This document shows, in pieces, positions 16,780 through 27,915 of a DNA stretch of 64,000 nt. How positions within the stretch are numbered: the stretch's first letter is position 1; the number at the start of each line of letters is the position of its first letter. The notes beneath the pieces were generated by a model. It was not told the DNA's origin, made no database searches, and was given only the letters and a program-made list of their open reading frames with translations. The DNA lies in contig NZ_AP029018.1 of assembly GCF_037076525.1 (NCBI RefSeq), forward strand, positions 2,497,001-2,561,000, read 5' to 3'. The stretch comes from Selenomonas sp. TAMA-11512 (GTDB lineage Bacteria > Bacillota > Negativicutes > Selenomonadales > Selenomonadaceae). Position numbers and translations under genes: made by a program.

Positions 16780-18053
16780 TCAGATATTCGATTTTCTTCG
16801 GTTACAATCAGCACAAAGCATTTGACAATTTTCTACAATCGTTTTTCCACCCTTGCTCCATGGAGTGATATGATCAGCCTGCATTTCTTCTATTTCATAG
16901 TACTTGCCACATCTCGGACAAATACCCTTTTGACGCTCGTATGCTGTACGCGCCATCTTAGAAGAAAACGCCCGAATGCTCAGGTGGCGTTCTTCACCGT
17001 CAAGCAGGTATTCATATATACCTTTCTGATGAGATACGTCCTCATCTTCCAGCAACTCCACAATACGGGTTTCAAGCTTTTTCGGATCATACTTACCCTT
17101 ACCGAACTTGTTGTGATAAATACCCCAATCCAGTCCTTTCATTAGTTTGCCACGGTAATTCGGGAACGTCGCCTGTATCCAGTTTATGACGGCCTGAAAA
17201 TACAGCCACAATTCAGTGCAATTTGTATCATGCTGATGCTGTGACATATAATCCTCAATTTCAATACCTTCTCCCTTGACACGAATATATTTCGTACCAT
17301 TTTTGTCAACTCTATATCCTGCAGCCTGTAGGGGATAACTGTCTGGCACCCGAAACTCTCTGTCTCCGCTATGAATTGATGCACCTAGCCACACTTTATT
17401 TTGCATAATCAATGGGAATACCTCTTTGTAGGTAATAGCGTTTATATTTCCGATGATCAGAAAATCTTTTTTATAAGCGATAAGCTGTGCTACAAATTCT
17501 CTAAAAAGTGAGAATGGTGGATTCGTAACAACAACATCTGCTTCTTTCAATAACTCGATACATTCATCGCTTCGAAAATCTCCATTTCCTTCAAGCAACG
17601 TCAGTATATTTTTCTTATTCTTAAGCAAATACTCTACATCGGCAAGGTCGACACGTCCATCTTTATTTTCATCTGTCACTTCTGTAATTTCTACTTTATA
17701 CGGATTTTTCACATTTTCGTCTAGGGTATTGTCTAATACAGGCATAAAGGATAACTGACCATTTTCTCAACATAATATTTTAGCTCCGTGCCGGAAGCAG
17801 CCGATGAAACATAACACGTTGCAATTAACTTTTTCAGGCCTAATGAATTAAAGTTCATTGCAAAATATTTGAAAAAGTTACTCTCAAACGGATCATCACA
17901 ATTACAAAAAACAACTTTTCCCTTGAAATAATCCCTGTAATAACGCATTTCTTTTTCTATATCGGTTAGCTCTGTATAAAATTCATCCTTCTTCGCCTTA
18001 GCAGCTTTATTTAAGGAATCACTGATAAATTCAGCCCGATCATCTCGGCACAT
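16780..18053 (-). pseudogene. EcoRI-type adenine methyltransferase fused to HNH domain, frameshifted
   Basis: Two overlapping frames together make one protein. The upstream part encodes KAKKDEFYTELTDIEKEMRYYR and the start of the methyltransferase; after YYVEK the frame is lost. Adding one A to the A4 run at 17762-17765 restores VEKNGQLSFMPVLDN and the rest: NPPFS methyltransferase motif IV and a C-terminal HNH nuclease (CPRCG, DHITPWSKGG, CADCNRRKS). Family members modify adenine. The natural 5' end is missing: a MITE-like element at 18011-18180 overlaps it, and the only start codons lie in the element (ATG 18053). A sequencing error in the A-run is possible, but the 5' replacement is independent. 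Confidence 0.8.
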
Positions 18054-18180
18054 CTTTTTTGCCCGCACTTCGGCGGCAAATCCTCCACAGAGCACCACTC
18101 TGCGTCCGGTTTGCCACCTTGTTCGGACGAAAAAATCTGTACCAATCTGACAGACTTCATTTTATCAGCGATTCCTTAAG
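18011..18180. mobile_element. MITE-like element, full copy 1
   Basis: About 170 bp bounded by inverted ends TTAAGGAATCACTGATAAA and TTTATCAGCGATTCCTTAA. The interior (cacagagcaccactctgcgtccggtttgcc) is shared with the copies at 46012 and 52718. No coding capacity, so it would need a transposase from elsewhere. Its left end forms the first codons of the methyltransferase pseudogene. Confidence 0.8.
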
Positions 18181-18242
18181 TCTGTATTTTTCGGCATTCT
18201 TTTCCTTCGCCTTTCTTCGCTCCACTTGTGATGATCATAATA

Positions 18243-19253
<1,011 letters not shown>

Positions 19254-19455
19254 CGTTATCTCTCCTGCTGTTGCATCAATAAACAGTTCCCCTGTGAGCA
19301 ATACACGCATATGCAGAAAAACAAGTCGTACAATAAAGTCTAGGATCTTCGCCAAGCATATAGTCGAAACGTTAGTGCTATCAGTGAACGATTTAACAAA
19401 ATCGGCGTACCGTACTTCAACGGAAATCCATATTACAGGGGTCACCATGGCAGAC

Positions 19456-19491
19456 GATAAAAGAGGCTCCGATGCAGGAACCTCTTTTATC
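19456..19491 (-). terminator. Terminator after the coiled-coil exported protein
   Basis: GATAAAAGAGG and CCTCTTTTATC form a stem just past the stop of the 19524-20507 gene and upstream of the SEC-C gene. Confidence 0.6.
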
Positions 19492-19523
19492 AATATCATG
19501 TCAGAATACGCGGACGCGTATTT

Positions 19524-20507
19524 TTACAGCGAGATGCGCAGGTACTCCTCGACCATATCGCGCAGCGACGGCAGGCTCCCTCGCCCGCCGAACATCGTCG
19601 CTTCGCGCATCTTCGCTACGACGCCCCGATAGATGGTCTCTTCCGAGGAGCCCGGGATGAGCCGCTCCCACTGATCCACACGGTAGGCCCGATCGCGGAC
19701 GGCATTCTGCGGACGGCCGGCCACCTCGAGCTCGGAGAGGAACTGAATTGCCTTTCTCTGCGAGCTGACATAGTAGTGCTCCAGATAGTAGTGCTCCGTC
19801 AGCTCATCGGGATTCGCCATCGCGGGTACGGGCTGCTCGACGAGCTTGACCCAAACATCGATGACGCGCTCACTCGTGGATCTCGCGGGCTGGACGTAGC
19901 GCGCCGTCTTCATATCCATATAGTAGACATAGTCTTTATCGCGTCCGATCTCCTGAAACCGGGCTTTGCTGACAGCTCTCTTCTGCTCCTGCTCGACTTT
20001 TCGGTTCGCGCTTTCGCGCGCCTCCATGTTTTTTTTCTCGCTCGCCTTGCTCTCCCGCTCCGCCTTCAAAAGAGCATCCTGCCGCTCTCTCTCCGCACGC
20101 TCTTCCTCGCGCTTCTGCCGAGCCTCCAGATAGCGGGCTTCCGCTTCCAAATAAGCGGCATTCGCCTTCGCCTCTTCGGCGGCTTCAAACGCACGCTGTG
20201 CCGCCGCCTCATCCGCACGGATCTGCAGCTCCAGCGTGCGCGGATCGGCTGACCGCGCCATATCGGCAGCGCCCTTTCCGGAGGCATCCGCGCTGCCCTC
20301 ACCTGCGGCCGTTCTCGCCGTCTGCTCCGGGGTCTTTGCCGCCATGTCTTTTCCCGCGGCGCTCGTCCCCGCTTCTCCCTCGTGTCCCGTGACGATGCCG
20401 TCATCGACATAGACTGTGTCGATAGCCGCCGCCGGACGCATCAAGAAGAGGCTTCCCGCTGCCAGCGCCATCACCAGCAGGAGGCGATATTGTCTTCCCA
20501 GTTTCAT
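19524..20507 (-). CDS. Exported coiled-coil protein, possible surface-adhesin-E-like C-terminus
   Basis: 327 aa with an N-terminal signal peptide (hydrophobic LLLVMALAAGSLFLM, cleavage after AAA). Residues 85-185 are rich in Ala, Glu, Arg and Lys and should form a long coiled coil. The C-terminal 130 residues have YVYYMDMKTARYVQ and VIDVWVKLVEQP, resembling the repeat-like strands of adhesin-E-type domains in Negativicutes (tentative). Lies downstream of the dynamin gene on the same strand, with 355 bp between. Confidence 0.75.
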   Translation of the reverse strand: MKLGRQYRLLLVMALAAGSLFLMRPAAAIDTVYVDDGIVTGHEGEAGTSAAGKDMAAKTPEQTARTAAGEGSADASGKGAADMARSADPRTLELQIRADEAAAQRAFEAAEEAKANAAYLEAEARYLEARQKREEERAERERQDALLKAERESKASEKKNMEARESANRKVEQEQKRAVSKARFQEIGRDKDYVYYMDMKTARYVQPARSTSERVIDVWVKLVEQPVPAMANPDELTEHYYLEHYYVSSQRKAIQFLSELEVAGRPQNAVRDRAYRVDQWERLIPGSSEETIYRGVVAKMREATMFGGRGSLPSLRDMVEEYLRISL

Positions 20508-20862
20508 CTTTGTGCCGCCTTTCCGCTTTTATCATATACCTTGCCGTCTCATCTCTGTAAATTACGGCGAAGATAGAAGTCTGTTCATCTATATCGTCAT
20601 TTCACGGCAATCCGTTCACAGGAAATTTATCTCACGTCCGCCCCGGATGCATGTCGGAAGGTGCCCCGCCCTGCCGAAACGAGGGATGCGGCGCGAGTCT
20701 TCCTGCCGCGATGAAAGAACGACGTATCCGTAACCATAGTATACCATAGTCATGAATACATCGAAAAGAGGCAAAGATATTTGTTCGTGAAAAACGCATG
20801 CCTTCCGCGAGCGGCGCTGCACGCTGTCGTTTGTGCAGTCGTGCGTGCCCCCTTCCCGTAAG
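20508..20862. other. Intergenic region, no gene seen
   Basis: 355 bp between the dynamin stop and the coiled-coil gene start. AT-rich patches (atagtataccatagtcatg) could hold a promoter for the downstream gene, but no clear -35/-10 pair or repeat is evident. Confidence 0.4.
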
Positions 20863-23800
20863 TCAAGGGTTTATCCCATTGTCCGTGCTCTGCAGTCCCG
20901 CGCGAATCTCTTTGAGCTTCTCGGACGAGACCCTTCCCTCGAGGACCTCCCGATGCGAGATGAAGTGATCGGCGAGAAGCGCGCACAGCGATCCGAGGGT
21001 CTCCGCAAACAGCGTTCGGGCCCCCTTTTCAATGTATGCGCCTGTCCGCTCGCCCTCGCGCGCTAGATAGTCCCGCGCATCTTCCCTCATATGCTTGTGG
21101 AGGGCGTCTAAGAGGATCCGGCTGCCGCCGCCCTCGAAGAACTGCTTCGGACTCTTGAAGAGAGCCAACTCCCTGTCATAGTCCTTTGCGCTCTTTCCCG
21201 CATAGGCGGGCGCATAGCTCACCTCGCCTTCCATCGCGCGCTTCGTCTCGATGACGTGAAAATCCCGTGCGATCTCGCGCACCTCGCGCTCCACATCGTG
21301 CGAGAAATCGCGCAGACGATCGACGGCAAACTGCTCCAAGCGCAGCGTCAGCGCGCGCATCTCCTCGGCAAGCGTGAATCCGACTTCTGTCAACAGCTCT
21401 TCCATCGCGGTCAGGAGTTCCCTGCGCCCGGCTCCCTGCCCGAGGGTCGCCGCATTGAACGCGTGGCGATACATATCCTCAAAGCGCAGGAATACGCGCT
21501 CCTCAATGTAGTAGACAAGCTCCTTTCGGCGTGCGGCGAGCTGCCCTAAGAGCACATCTTCCGTCTTTTGGAGTACGATTGCCTCGACGGCCTTCTCATC
21601 TGCATCGACGGCGGCAAGCCTGGCCGCCTTTTCACTCTCACCCGTCTCGCTCTCCGCAATGAGGTGGTCGAGGAAGGCCTTCGCCTCCTCGAAATCATCC
21701 TCCACGCGGCGCAGCACGATTCCCGTGAGTTCACGGAAGATGAAGTCATAAAACGCCGTCTCAAACGGATCCGGATCGGTATCACCCGACTGCTTCCTCT
21801 GCAGGAGCTCCTGACTGGAGAGCCCGTAGAGACGAGGCTTGGCGACCCCGAAGCGCAGCAGGTTCTGCCGCACATAGCCGATGACGTCTTCCGCCTCCGC
21901 CGCGTCTTCCGCAAGATCAATGGCATTGACGATGAAGAACATCTTATCCATGGAAAACGCGTCCTTGACGCGTCCGAGCTGTCGGAGGAAATCACTGTCC
22001 GCCTGGCTGAACGCGTGGTTGTAATACGTCACGAACAGGATGGCATCCGACTCCTTGATGAAGCGGAATGCCGCCTCCGTGTGCCGCGCGTTGACCGAGT
22101 CCGCGCCCGGCGTATCGACGAGCACGATGCCGCGGCGGGAGAGCGGCGTATCGACATAGATATCGATCTCCTCGACGAAGCAGGACTTCGCCTCTTCCGA
22201 CGCGTAGGCGGGGAACTCCGTCTGCGTGAGCGTGAGGGTCGTTCCGAGCTTTTCTCGAAACGTATCCTTGCCCTTGAGATACGCACGGAGGAAGGAAGCA
22301 TGCGCCGACGCGCTGTCACCCGCCGTCAGTTTTTCCGCGAGCGCTTCCACCTCGTCGAGCGCCTTCGCCTCCTCGTCAAAGGCCGCAAGCGCGCGATTGA
22401 GATCGGCGAGCAGCATCGCCTCGCTCTTGAGGCGCACCCGAGCCGTGCCCGCGGGATGCGCCTCGTCGACGGGAAGGATCTTATTGATCGCCGCCGTCGT
22501 CGGATTGGGTGAGACCGGGAGCATCGCGTCGCCGAGCAGCGCGTTCGCGAACGACGACTTGCCCGCGGAAAAAGCCCCGAAGAGCGCCACCATATAGCGG
22601 CGCTTGTCAATGCGATCCGCGCGCCGCATGAGCGTATCGGCTAGGTTTCGCAGCGGAGAGATGCCCTCCATCGATGCCGCCGCACGGCGAAGGCGCGGTG
22701 CCCAAGCGTGCAGGATCTCATCGGCGTCTCGTCCCTCCTGCTCGTCAGAAGCCGAGGAGCTCCCTTGAGCCGTGACATCCCCATTCACATCGGTATCACG
22801 CCCGGCATTCATCGATGATACCGATATATCGTCTGTGCCGCCATTTTCCGCCCTGTCGTCTTCATCTATGCCGCCTTGTATGATTTCGACATCGAATTTT
22901 GGCAGGACAAAGATATCATCCCCCGTGACGGGCTCCTGATCGCCGCGCTGCGTCTCAAGCTCGGCGAGCAGTGCACGGCGACGCTTCCTACGCTCCCTCT
23001 CCGCCTGCGCGATGGCACGGATCGCATCCATTTGATCGGAGAGTCCCGCCATTTCCTCCCGGATGGCGGCGAGACGCTGCTCGCGCTTCTCCTCGATGGC
23101 GGCGCGCAGCTTCTCGAAGACGGGCGCAATCCGCCGCCGCCCCTCCTTTTTCGTCTCCGTCTCTAAGGATGCCGAATACGATTGGATGTACTCGCTGTTG
23201 TTGATGTCGGCGCCCTCCTTGAGGCACGCCTTTGCCGCAGCGGGCTCGAGCATGGCCGTAAAGGCGTCCGCCTCTGCCTGAATGAGCGCTATATCGACGC
23301 CGTGCGTGCGGGCAAATTCCTTGACAAACGTCGCGACGTGCCAGTCGATCTGCGCCTGTACCTTCGTGCCGAACGCCTCCCAGAGTGCGGCGCGGCGGCG
23401 CTCCATCTCCGCCTCGGTCTTCTTGCCCCGACCGAAGAATCCGACCTTGAATGATGGGTCCGCCGCCTCGATGTAGCTTTTCGCTAGCTCGCGCTCCTCG
23501 TATGTCATCATATACGCGTGCGCGAGTATATTTTCAAACCGCTGCGTGAACTCCTCTTTGAGATCACTGCGGAGGCTGTCCTCCTCCGCCATAAGCGCCG
23601 AGAAGTCGGTGATGAGATCCTCTCTCTCCGAGGGAGACAGATGCGCGATGACGCTTTCCTCCTCGGCGAGACGCTCCCGGTCTTCCTTCTCTTCCTCCGC
23701 CTCCACATCGTCGATGATGCCCGTCAGCGAAGCGACCAGCGATGCGGCGAAGCGATCCTCGCGCCCCGCCATTGCGTCCTTTAAGTAGGCTTCAAGCTCC

Positions 23801-24534
23801 CTGTACTCGTTGTGCGGATGATCGCTCTCCCGCATCGACGTACAGAACATCGCCGCAGGCTTTACGCCCCAGCTCTGAAACGCCGTCTCGAGCCCCGCGC
23901 GAAACTCGTCAAAGGAAAGCTCCGCGTCCCTGTGCTTGTCCACCTGATTGATGACGAGCACGACCTCGCGGCCCGCGTCCGTCAGCGACTTTGTAAAGCG
24001 AAAGCTCTCCTCCGCCTGTACGTGATTGTAGTCCATGACGTAGCAGACAAGGTCGGCGAGGTGGATGGCGTCCTCCGTCGCCTTACGGTGCATCGGGTCC
24101 GAGGAGTCAATGCCCGGCGTGTCAAAGAGCACGACCCCTTCGGGAAGATCAATGCCCGCCGAGGAGAGCGTGATGCCGAGTATCGCGTCCCCGTCCTTTG
24201 CATACGACTTGATCATGTCGTAGTCGTACGGGGCGAGGTAGCGACGCCTCTTGCCCTCGCGGAAGCGCACCTCCGCGTAGTCCTCGCCTTTTTGGATGCG
24301 GACGAGATTCGCGCTCGTCGGGATCGGCGATGACGGCAGCAGCAGCGCGCCTATGATCGTATTGATCATGCGGGACTTGCCCGCCGAGAAGTGACCGCAG
24401 AAAGCGATGCCGTACTCGCCTCGCGCCGACTTCTGCGCAAGGTCGATCACCTTCTTCGCTTCCGTCTCCTTGTGCGCGCTCTTGAGCGCGTCGTAGAGAC
24501 GCCGGATCTTATGCTGTACGGAAGCCTTATTCAT
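20863..24534 (-). CDS. Two-module bacterial dynamin-like GTPase (DynA-type)
   Basis: 1,223 aa, close to the length of Bacillus DynA. Module 1 has G1 GHFSAGKSRMINTIIG near residue 47, G3 DTPGIDSSDP and G4 NQVDK. Module 2 has G1 GAFSAGKSSFANALLG near residue 655, G3 DTPGADSVN and NAIDLAED. Each GTPase is followed by long charged helices forming the stalk. Dynamin-like proteins tubulate, tether or fuse membranes; DynA helps cells withstand membrane damage and phage. An internal linker (residues about 540-600) is acidic and low complexity. The ribosome site before ATG 24534 (aaggagg) is good. Apparently monocistronic. Confidence 0.92.
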   Translation of the reverse strand: MNKASVQHKIRRLYDALKSAHKETEAKKVIDLAQKSARGEYGIAFCGHFSAGKSRMINTIIGALLLPSSPIPTSANLVRIQKGEDYAEVRFREGKRRRYLAPYDYDMIKSYAKDGDAILGITLSSAGIDLPEGVVLFDTPGIDSSDPMHRKATEDAIHLADLVCYVMDYNHVQAEESFRFTKSLTDAGREVVLVINQVDKHRDAELSFDEFRAGLETAFQSWGVKPAAMFCTSMRESDHPHNEYRELEAYLKDAMAGREDRFAASLVASLTGIIDDVEAEEEKEDRERLAEEESVIAHLSPSEREDLITDFSALMAEEDSLRSDLKEEFTQRFENILAHAYMMTYEERELAKSYIEAADPSFKVGFFGRGKKTEAEMERRRAALWEAFGTKVQAQIDWHVATFVKEFARTHGVDIALIQAEADAFTAMLEPAAAKACLKEGADINNSEYIQSYSASLETETKKEGRRRIAPVFEKLRAAIEEKREQRLAAIREEMAGLSDQMDAIRAIAQAERERRKRRRALLAELETQRGDQEPVTGDDIFVLPKFDVEIIQGGIDEDDRAENGGTDDISVSSMNAGRDTDVNGDVTAQGSSSASDEQEGRDADEILHAWAPRLRRAAASMEGISPLRNLADTLMRRADRIDKRRYMVALFGAFSAGKSSFANALLGDAMLPVSPNPTTAAINKILPVDEAHPAGTARVRLKSEAMLLADLNRALAAFDEEAKALDEVEALAEKLTAGDSASAHASFLRAYLKGKDTFREKLGTTLTLTQTEFPAYASEEAKSCFVEEIDIYVDTPLSRRGIVLVDTPGADSVNARHTEAAFRFIKESDAILFVTYYNHAFSQADSDFLRQLGRVKDAFSMDKMFFIVNAIDLAEDAAEAEDVIGYVRQNLLRFGVAKPRLYGLSSQELLQRKQSGDTDPDPFETAFYDFIFRELTGIVLRRVEDDFEEAKAFLDHLIAESETGESEKAARLAAVDADEKAVEAIVLQKTEDVLLGQLAARRKELVYYIEERVFLRFEDMYRHAFNAATLGQGAGRRELLTAMEELLTEVGFTLAEEMRALTLRLEQFAVDRLRDFSHDVEREVREIARDFHVIETKRAMEGEVSYAPAYAGKSAKDYDRELALFKSPKQFFEGGGSRILLDALHKHMREDARDYLAREGERTGAYIEKGARTLFAETLGSLCALLADHFISHREVLEGRVSSEKLKEIRAGLQSTDNGINP

Positions 24535-24746
24535 ACGAGTCCTCCTTATGTGTTCGCCCCGCTCTCCCGGCCTTGCCGGAGCGTGTCGCTACACGGCGAA
24601 TGTCTTTCCGTTGACTTAGGCGGTTATCGCTTGTCTTTGGGAGCAAAAATCGATTTCAATATCGTTCTGTGCACATTATATTATAATGCCGTATTCTTAT
24701 GAATACAAGATGCGCGAAAGGCGGGATGCTTCCCTGGCGAGAGGAA

Positions 24747-24790
24747 GCGCAAAAGAGGCACCGCCATTGCTGACGATGCCTCTTTTGCGC
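24747..24790 (-). terminator. Terminator of the small exported protein gene
   Basis: GCGCAAAAGAGGCA and TGCCTCTTTTGCGC form a 14-bp stem just past the stop at 24816 and before the dynamin start. Confidence 0.65.
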
Positions 24791-24815
24791 ATTGGGAAAA
24801 TCGCTCAATGATCAC

Positions 24816-25199
24816 TCAATAATACCAAAAATCCTTGATGCGATAGCTCCAACCCAGAGCGTTCATGCAGAACTCAAATATTTCGTCTCGAGGAATGACC
24901 ACGGTGGTATGCGTGCCTTTCATGGCGCTCGTCTCATACCGCCACATATCCGTTTTGTACTTGCTGAACGTCCAGTCAATCCTTCGTATCAGCTCGCCGT
25001 TTCGCACCTCTTTCGTCGATACTTTGAAGTGCTTGACGGTATCCGACGCGCCGCTTGCGATCGTATCGTCCATTACATAGATATCGACATCCTCGGCATT
25101 CCAATGAGCCACCCATACGTCTTTCGCCTCACAGGCGCCTGTCGGGATGAGCACGGCGGCCGTTACGATCAAAGTCACCATGAGAATAAGTTTTTTCAT
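24816..25199 (-). CDS. Small exported protein of unknown function
   Basis: 127 aa from MKKLILMVTLIVTAAVLIP at 25199, after ribosome site cggagga. It has a signal peptide with a hydrophobic core; the cysteine in PTGAC could be a lipid-attachment site, though not a perfect lipobox. The mature part is rich in aromatic residues (WVAHWNAEDVDIYVMDD, DMWRYETSAMKGTH, SYRIKDFWYY), typical of compact extracytoplasmic domains in Negativicutes. Flanked by a terminator. Confidence 0.72.
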   Translation of the reverse strand: MKKLILMVTLIVTAAVLIPTGACEAKDVWVAHWNAEDVDIYVMDDTIASGASDTVKHFKVSTKEVRNGELIRRIDWTFSKYKTDMWRYETSAMKGTHTTVVIPRDEIFEFCMNALGWSYRIKDFWYY

Positions 25200-25432
25200 T
25201 CTGTCTTCCTCCGCTTGCAGGATCCGCACAGATGCGTTCCATGCGGGCATAAAAAGATGTTCCGATGAAAAGTATAGCACAGAAAATTCCGTGCCGGCAA
25301 GACATTCGCCGCAAAGAAACGGAGCAAATCAGCGTTATCTCAGAGCTCTTTTTAGAGACGTGTTTGACAGAAGATACGCGCACAGATGATGTCCGGTTTC
25401 ATTTTACAATGCGCCGACAAATCTGAGCAGTG

Positions 25433-26401
25433 CTACGGTCTCGCGTCTCTGCTGTAGCGAGGCTGTTTCGGTCGGGATGGAGCATTCTCCTCTGCCGGCA
25501 TATCAAACATGGCCATCATTTTTTTAAATGTATCCTGCCCGTCAAGGCAGGTGTCCGTCAGATATCCCTTTTCTTTTTCCCATTCGGACAGGCCTCTGTA
25601 ATAGAACATCTTTTTGGAGTCCTCAATGATGAAGGGAACAATGGCGTGCCGCAAGCATTCTTTGAGCGCGGCCAGTCTTCCCACCCTGCCGTTCCCGTCT
25701 TGGAAGGGATGGATGCGTTCAAACTCGTAATGAAAGCGGATGATGTCATCGATCGTGACTGCACTCTGAGATTCGTATGCGGAAAGGAGCTCTCTCATCC
25801 GCGCGGGGACCTCCCTCGGCTTTGCTGTTTCACGGCCGCCGACCACATTTACCCGTTTCTTGTAATCGCCGACAGCGAACCATCCGAGAGCGGCATCCTT
25901 TGTGCCTTGTTTCAAAATGCGGTGCAGCTCCTTCACTATATCCTCTGTAAGCGGCTCTTCCACCTTGTCAATCACATAGTCGACGGCACGAAAGTGGTTG
26001 ACCGTTTCGATGATGTCATCGACCGGAATGCCCCCGGCGGCATCTACGGTATTCGTTTCAAAGATCATCCTCGTCTGCTCTTCGCTCAGCTTGCTGCCCT
26101 CCATATGGTTGGAGTGATACGTCATCCGTATTTGAAGCTCGTGGTACAGACCTCCCGACATGCGGATGCTTTTCTCATCACGAAGCGCTTGGAGCAAAGG
26201 GTTGTCCGAAACTGTCCGACAAAGAGCGTCTGCAGGACAGTTCAAAAACACGGCAATCCTGTCAAGTACATGCTTTGAAAGCTTCTCGCCCCGTCCGATT
26301 TTGGCAACGGTTCGGGAAGAGATGCCAAGCTGCTTTGTGAGCGCCGTCTTCGTCAGGTTCTTGTCCTTTAGTTTTTGTAAGAGTCCTGCATAGGAAATCA
26401 T
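25433..26401 (-). CDS. Fic-family protein with N-terminal HTH
   Basis: 322 aa from ATG 26401. An N-terminal XRE-type helix-turn-helix (KTALTKQLGISSRTVAKIGRG) is fused to a Fic core with the complete catalytic motif HPFQDGNGRVGR. The inhibitory motif SNHMEG (S/TxxxE-G/N) lies N-terminal to the core, so it belongs to the self-inhibited class II Fic proteins. Fic enzymes usually transfer AMP to a protein target; the HTH suggests DNA binding or autoregulation. No separate antitoxin gene is seen. Confidence 0.9.
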   Translation of the reverse strand: MISYAGLLQKLKDKNLTKTALTKQLGISSRTVAKIGRGEKLSKHVLDRIAVFLNCPADALCRTVSDNPLLQALRDEKSIRMSGGLYHELQIRMTYHSNHMEGSKLSEEQTRMIFETNTVDAAGGIPVDDIIETVNHFRAVDYVIDKVEEPLTEDIVKELHRILKQGTKDAALGWFAVGDYKKRVNVVGGRETAKPREVPARMRELLSAYESQSAVTIDDIIRFHYEFERIHPFQDGNGRVGRLAALKECLRHAIVPFIIEDSKKMFYYRGLSEWEKEKGYLTDTCLDGQDTFKKMMAMFDMPAEENAPSRPKQPRYSRDARP

Positions 26402-26488
26402 GCGTTTCACCACCCTTTACTTATTATGGCACAGAAGTGAAAAAAGTAAAGGTTTTTCTGTGAAATCATGCGCCGGCATTTACGAGCA

Positions 26489-26989
26489 TCAGAGGACAAA
26501 GAGACGCGCCATATCGACGCCTTCAAGCTCCAAGAGCCTTATCTTCTTATCGATGCCGCCCGCATATCCCGTGAGACTGCCGCTCGCGCCGACGACGCGG
26601 TGACAGGGGATGATGAGGGAGACGGGATTGCGGCTGACGGCGCCGCCGACGGCATGGGAGGCCTTCTTCCTGCCGATGCGGGCGGCGATTTCGCCATAGG
26701 TCATCGTCCGGCCGTAGGGAATCGAGAGCAGGACGTCCCAGACGCTTTTTTGAAACGGCGTGGCTTTCGGCGCGAGCGGCGGCAGGAAGTCCGGCTCTTT
26801 GCCGCTGAAGTAGAGATCGAGCCAGCGGCGAACCTCCTCGAATATGGGGAGGCTTTTTTTCTCATGCGTCTCGTCGAGCGTGTCGGCAAAGTATTTCTGC
26901 CCGTCGAACCAAAGCCCGGTGAGCGCCGTTCCGTCGGCGGCGAGCGTGATGGGACCGAGCGGTGATGTATAATGTGCTGTGTACTGCAT
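26489..26989 (-). CDS. ogt: Methylated-DNA--protein-cysteine methyltransferase
   Basis: 166 aa with the active-site motif IIPCHRVVGASG and the DNA-binding helix GRTMTYGEIAARIG of AGT/Ogt proteins. It removes O6-alkyl groups from guanine by transfer to its own cysteine. ATG 26989 has a good ribosome site (ggaaaggaag). No Ada domain is fused, so it is the constitutive Ogt type. Confidence 0.94.
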   Translation of the reverse strand: MQYTAHYTSPLGPITLAADGTALTGLWFDGQKYFADTLDETHEKKSLPIFEEVRRWLDLYFSGKEPDFLPPLAPKATPFQKSVWDVLLSIPYGRTMTYGEIAARIGRKKASHAVGGAVSRNPVSLIIPCHRVVGASGSLTGYAGGIDKKIRLLELEGVDMARLFVL

Positions 26990-27401
26990 ATGGCTGCACT
27001 TCCTTTCCGTTCCGGCAGGGAATCGACTGACCGGGAGTCTGCTTCTTTGGCGCGCTGCTCATTTCCTTTCATCTTATTGAGGATGAAAATATCGTCACAG
27101 TCCCTTGAGCGCGCGTTCTGATCACCGCGGGAAATTACCGTTCTTCAAAGCAGCACCTCCGAATAGGTTCATCCCTTTTGTTCGACACCGATAAAGGCTT
27201 TCCCATAAACATTCTTGCTCGTATTATATAGATAGACAAGCAAGAACGTCAATCGCTTTGCAAAAATCATTAGTCAGCACGACGTCTCTTATGCTATAAT
27301 TTTTTTGTATGTGAAGCGTGGGATTAGACCGCGGAGGACGTCTTCGCATGGCTTGCGTGCGCGGCAGGCACGGCCTCCTGCTTTTTGTGAGGGGATAGAG
27401 G
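26990..27401. other. Intergenic region with a repeated promoter-leader
   Basis: 412 bp. Near 27292 a TATAAT is followed by tttttttgtatgtgaagcg, which closely matches sequences at 41093 and 52972. Next comes a GC-rich stem-loop region (ggcaggcacggcctcctgctttttg, about 27359-27385) that could attenuate transcription of the 27402 gene. No coding sequence is convincing in the rest. Confidence 0.5.
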
Positions 27402-27902
27402 ATGAAGAGAGCTCTTTTCACGATGACGCTCGCACTGTTCTTTGTGATTTCGTTTTGCGGTTTTATGCAGAATCATAGCGGAGGTATCACGAATATGAAC
27501 ATTCCTGCGGAAGATATTACGGATTTTTACTATAAGGAGGAGAGCATCGACCCGCCTGCGTTCTGTCAAAAATACCGGCTCTATGCGGACAACGGGAAAT
27601 ACATGTTCTTCCATGAGACGAGCGAGCGGCCGGATGCTTACGGACCGACGACGGATGACGATATCACGAGCGACGGAACCATGGAGCTCACGGCGGAAGA
27701 ATGGAAGCACGCGTTTGCCCTGCTGAAGGATGGAACGGTCGGCATCATGCCGGAGGACCTTCCCATCAGCCCTGCCGCACCGTGGGCATACATATATTGG
27801 AAAAATGACAGAGACAAGTATCGGGCGTATGTTTTTTCATCCCACGAGGCAAAGCAGGCGTTTGAAGATTACTGCCGCGCGCTGGCGCAGGCGGAGCGAT
27901 AG
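27402..27902 (+). CDS. Small exported protein of unknown function
   Basis: 166 aa, start supported by gaggggatagagg. The N-terminal MKRALFTMTLALFFVISFCG is a signal or anchor; no canonical lipobox. The mature part is acidic with motifs such as DFYYKEESIDPP and MELTAEEWKHAFALLKDG. No known family recognised. Followed by two stem-loops. Confidence 0.72.
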   Translation: MKRALFTMTLALFFVISFCGFMQNHSGGITNMNIPAEDITDFYYKEESIDPPAFCQKYRLYADNGKYMFFHETSERPDAYGPTTDDDITSDGTMELTAEEWKHAFALLKDGTVGIMPEDLPISPAAPWAYIYWKNDRDKYRAYVFSSHEAKQAFEDYCRALAQAER

Positions 27903-27915
27903 CATTTCATAATAA

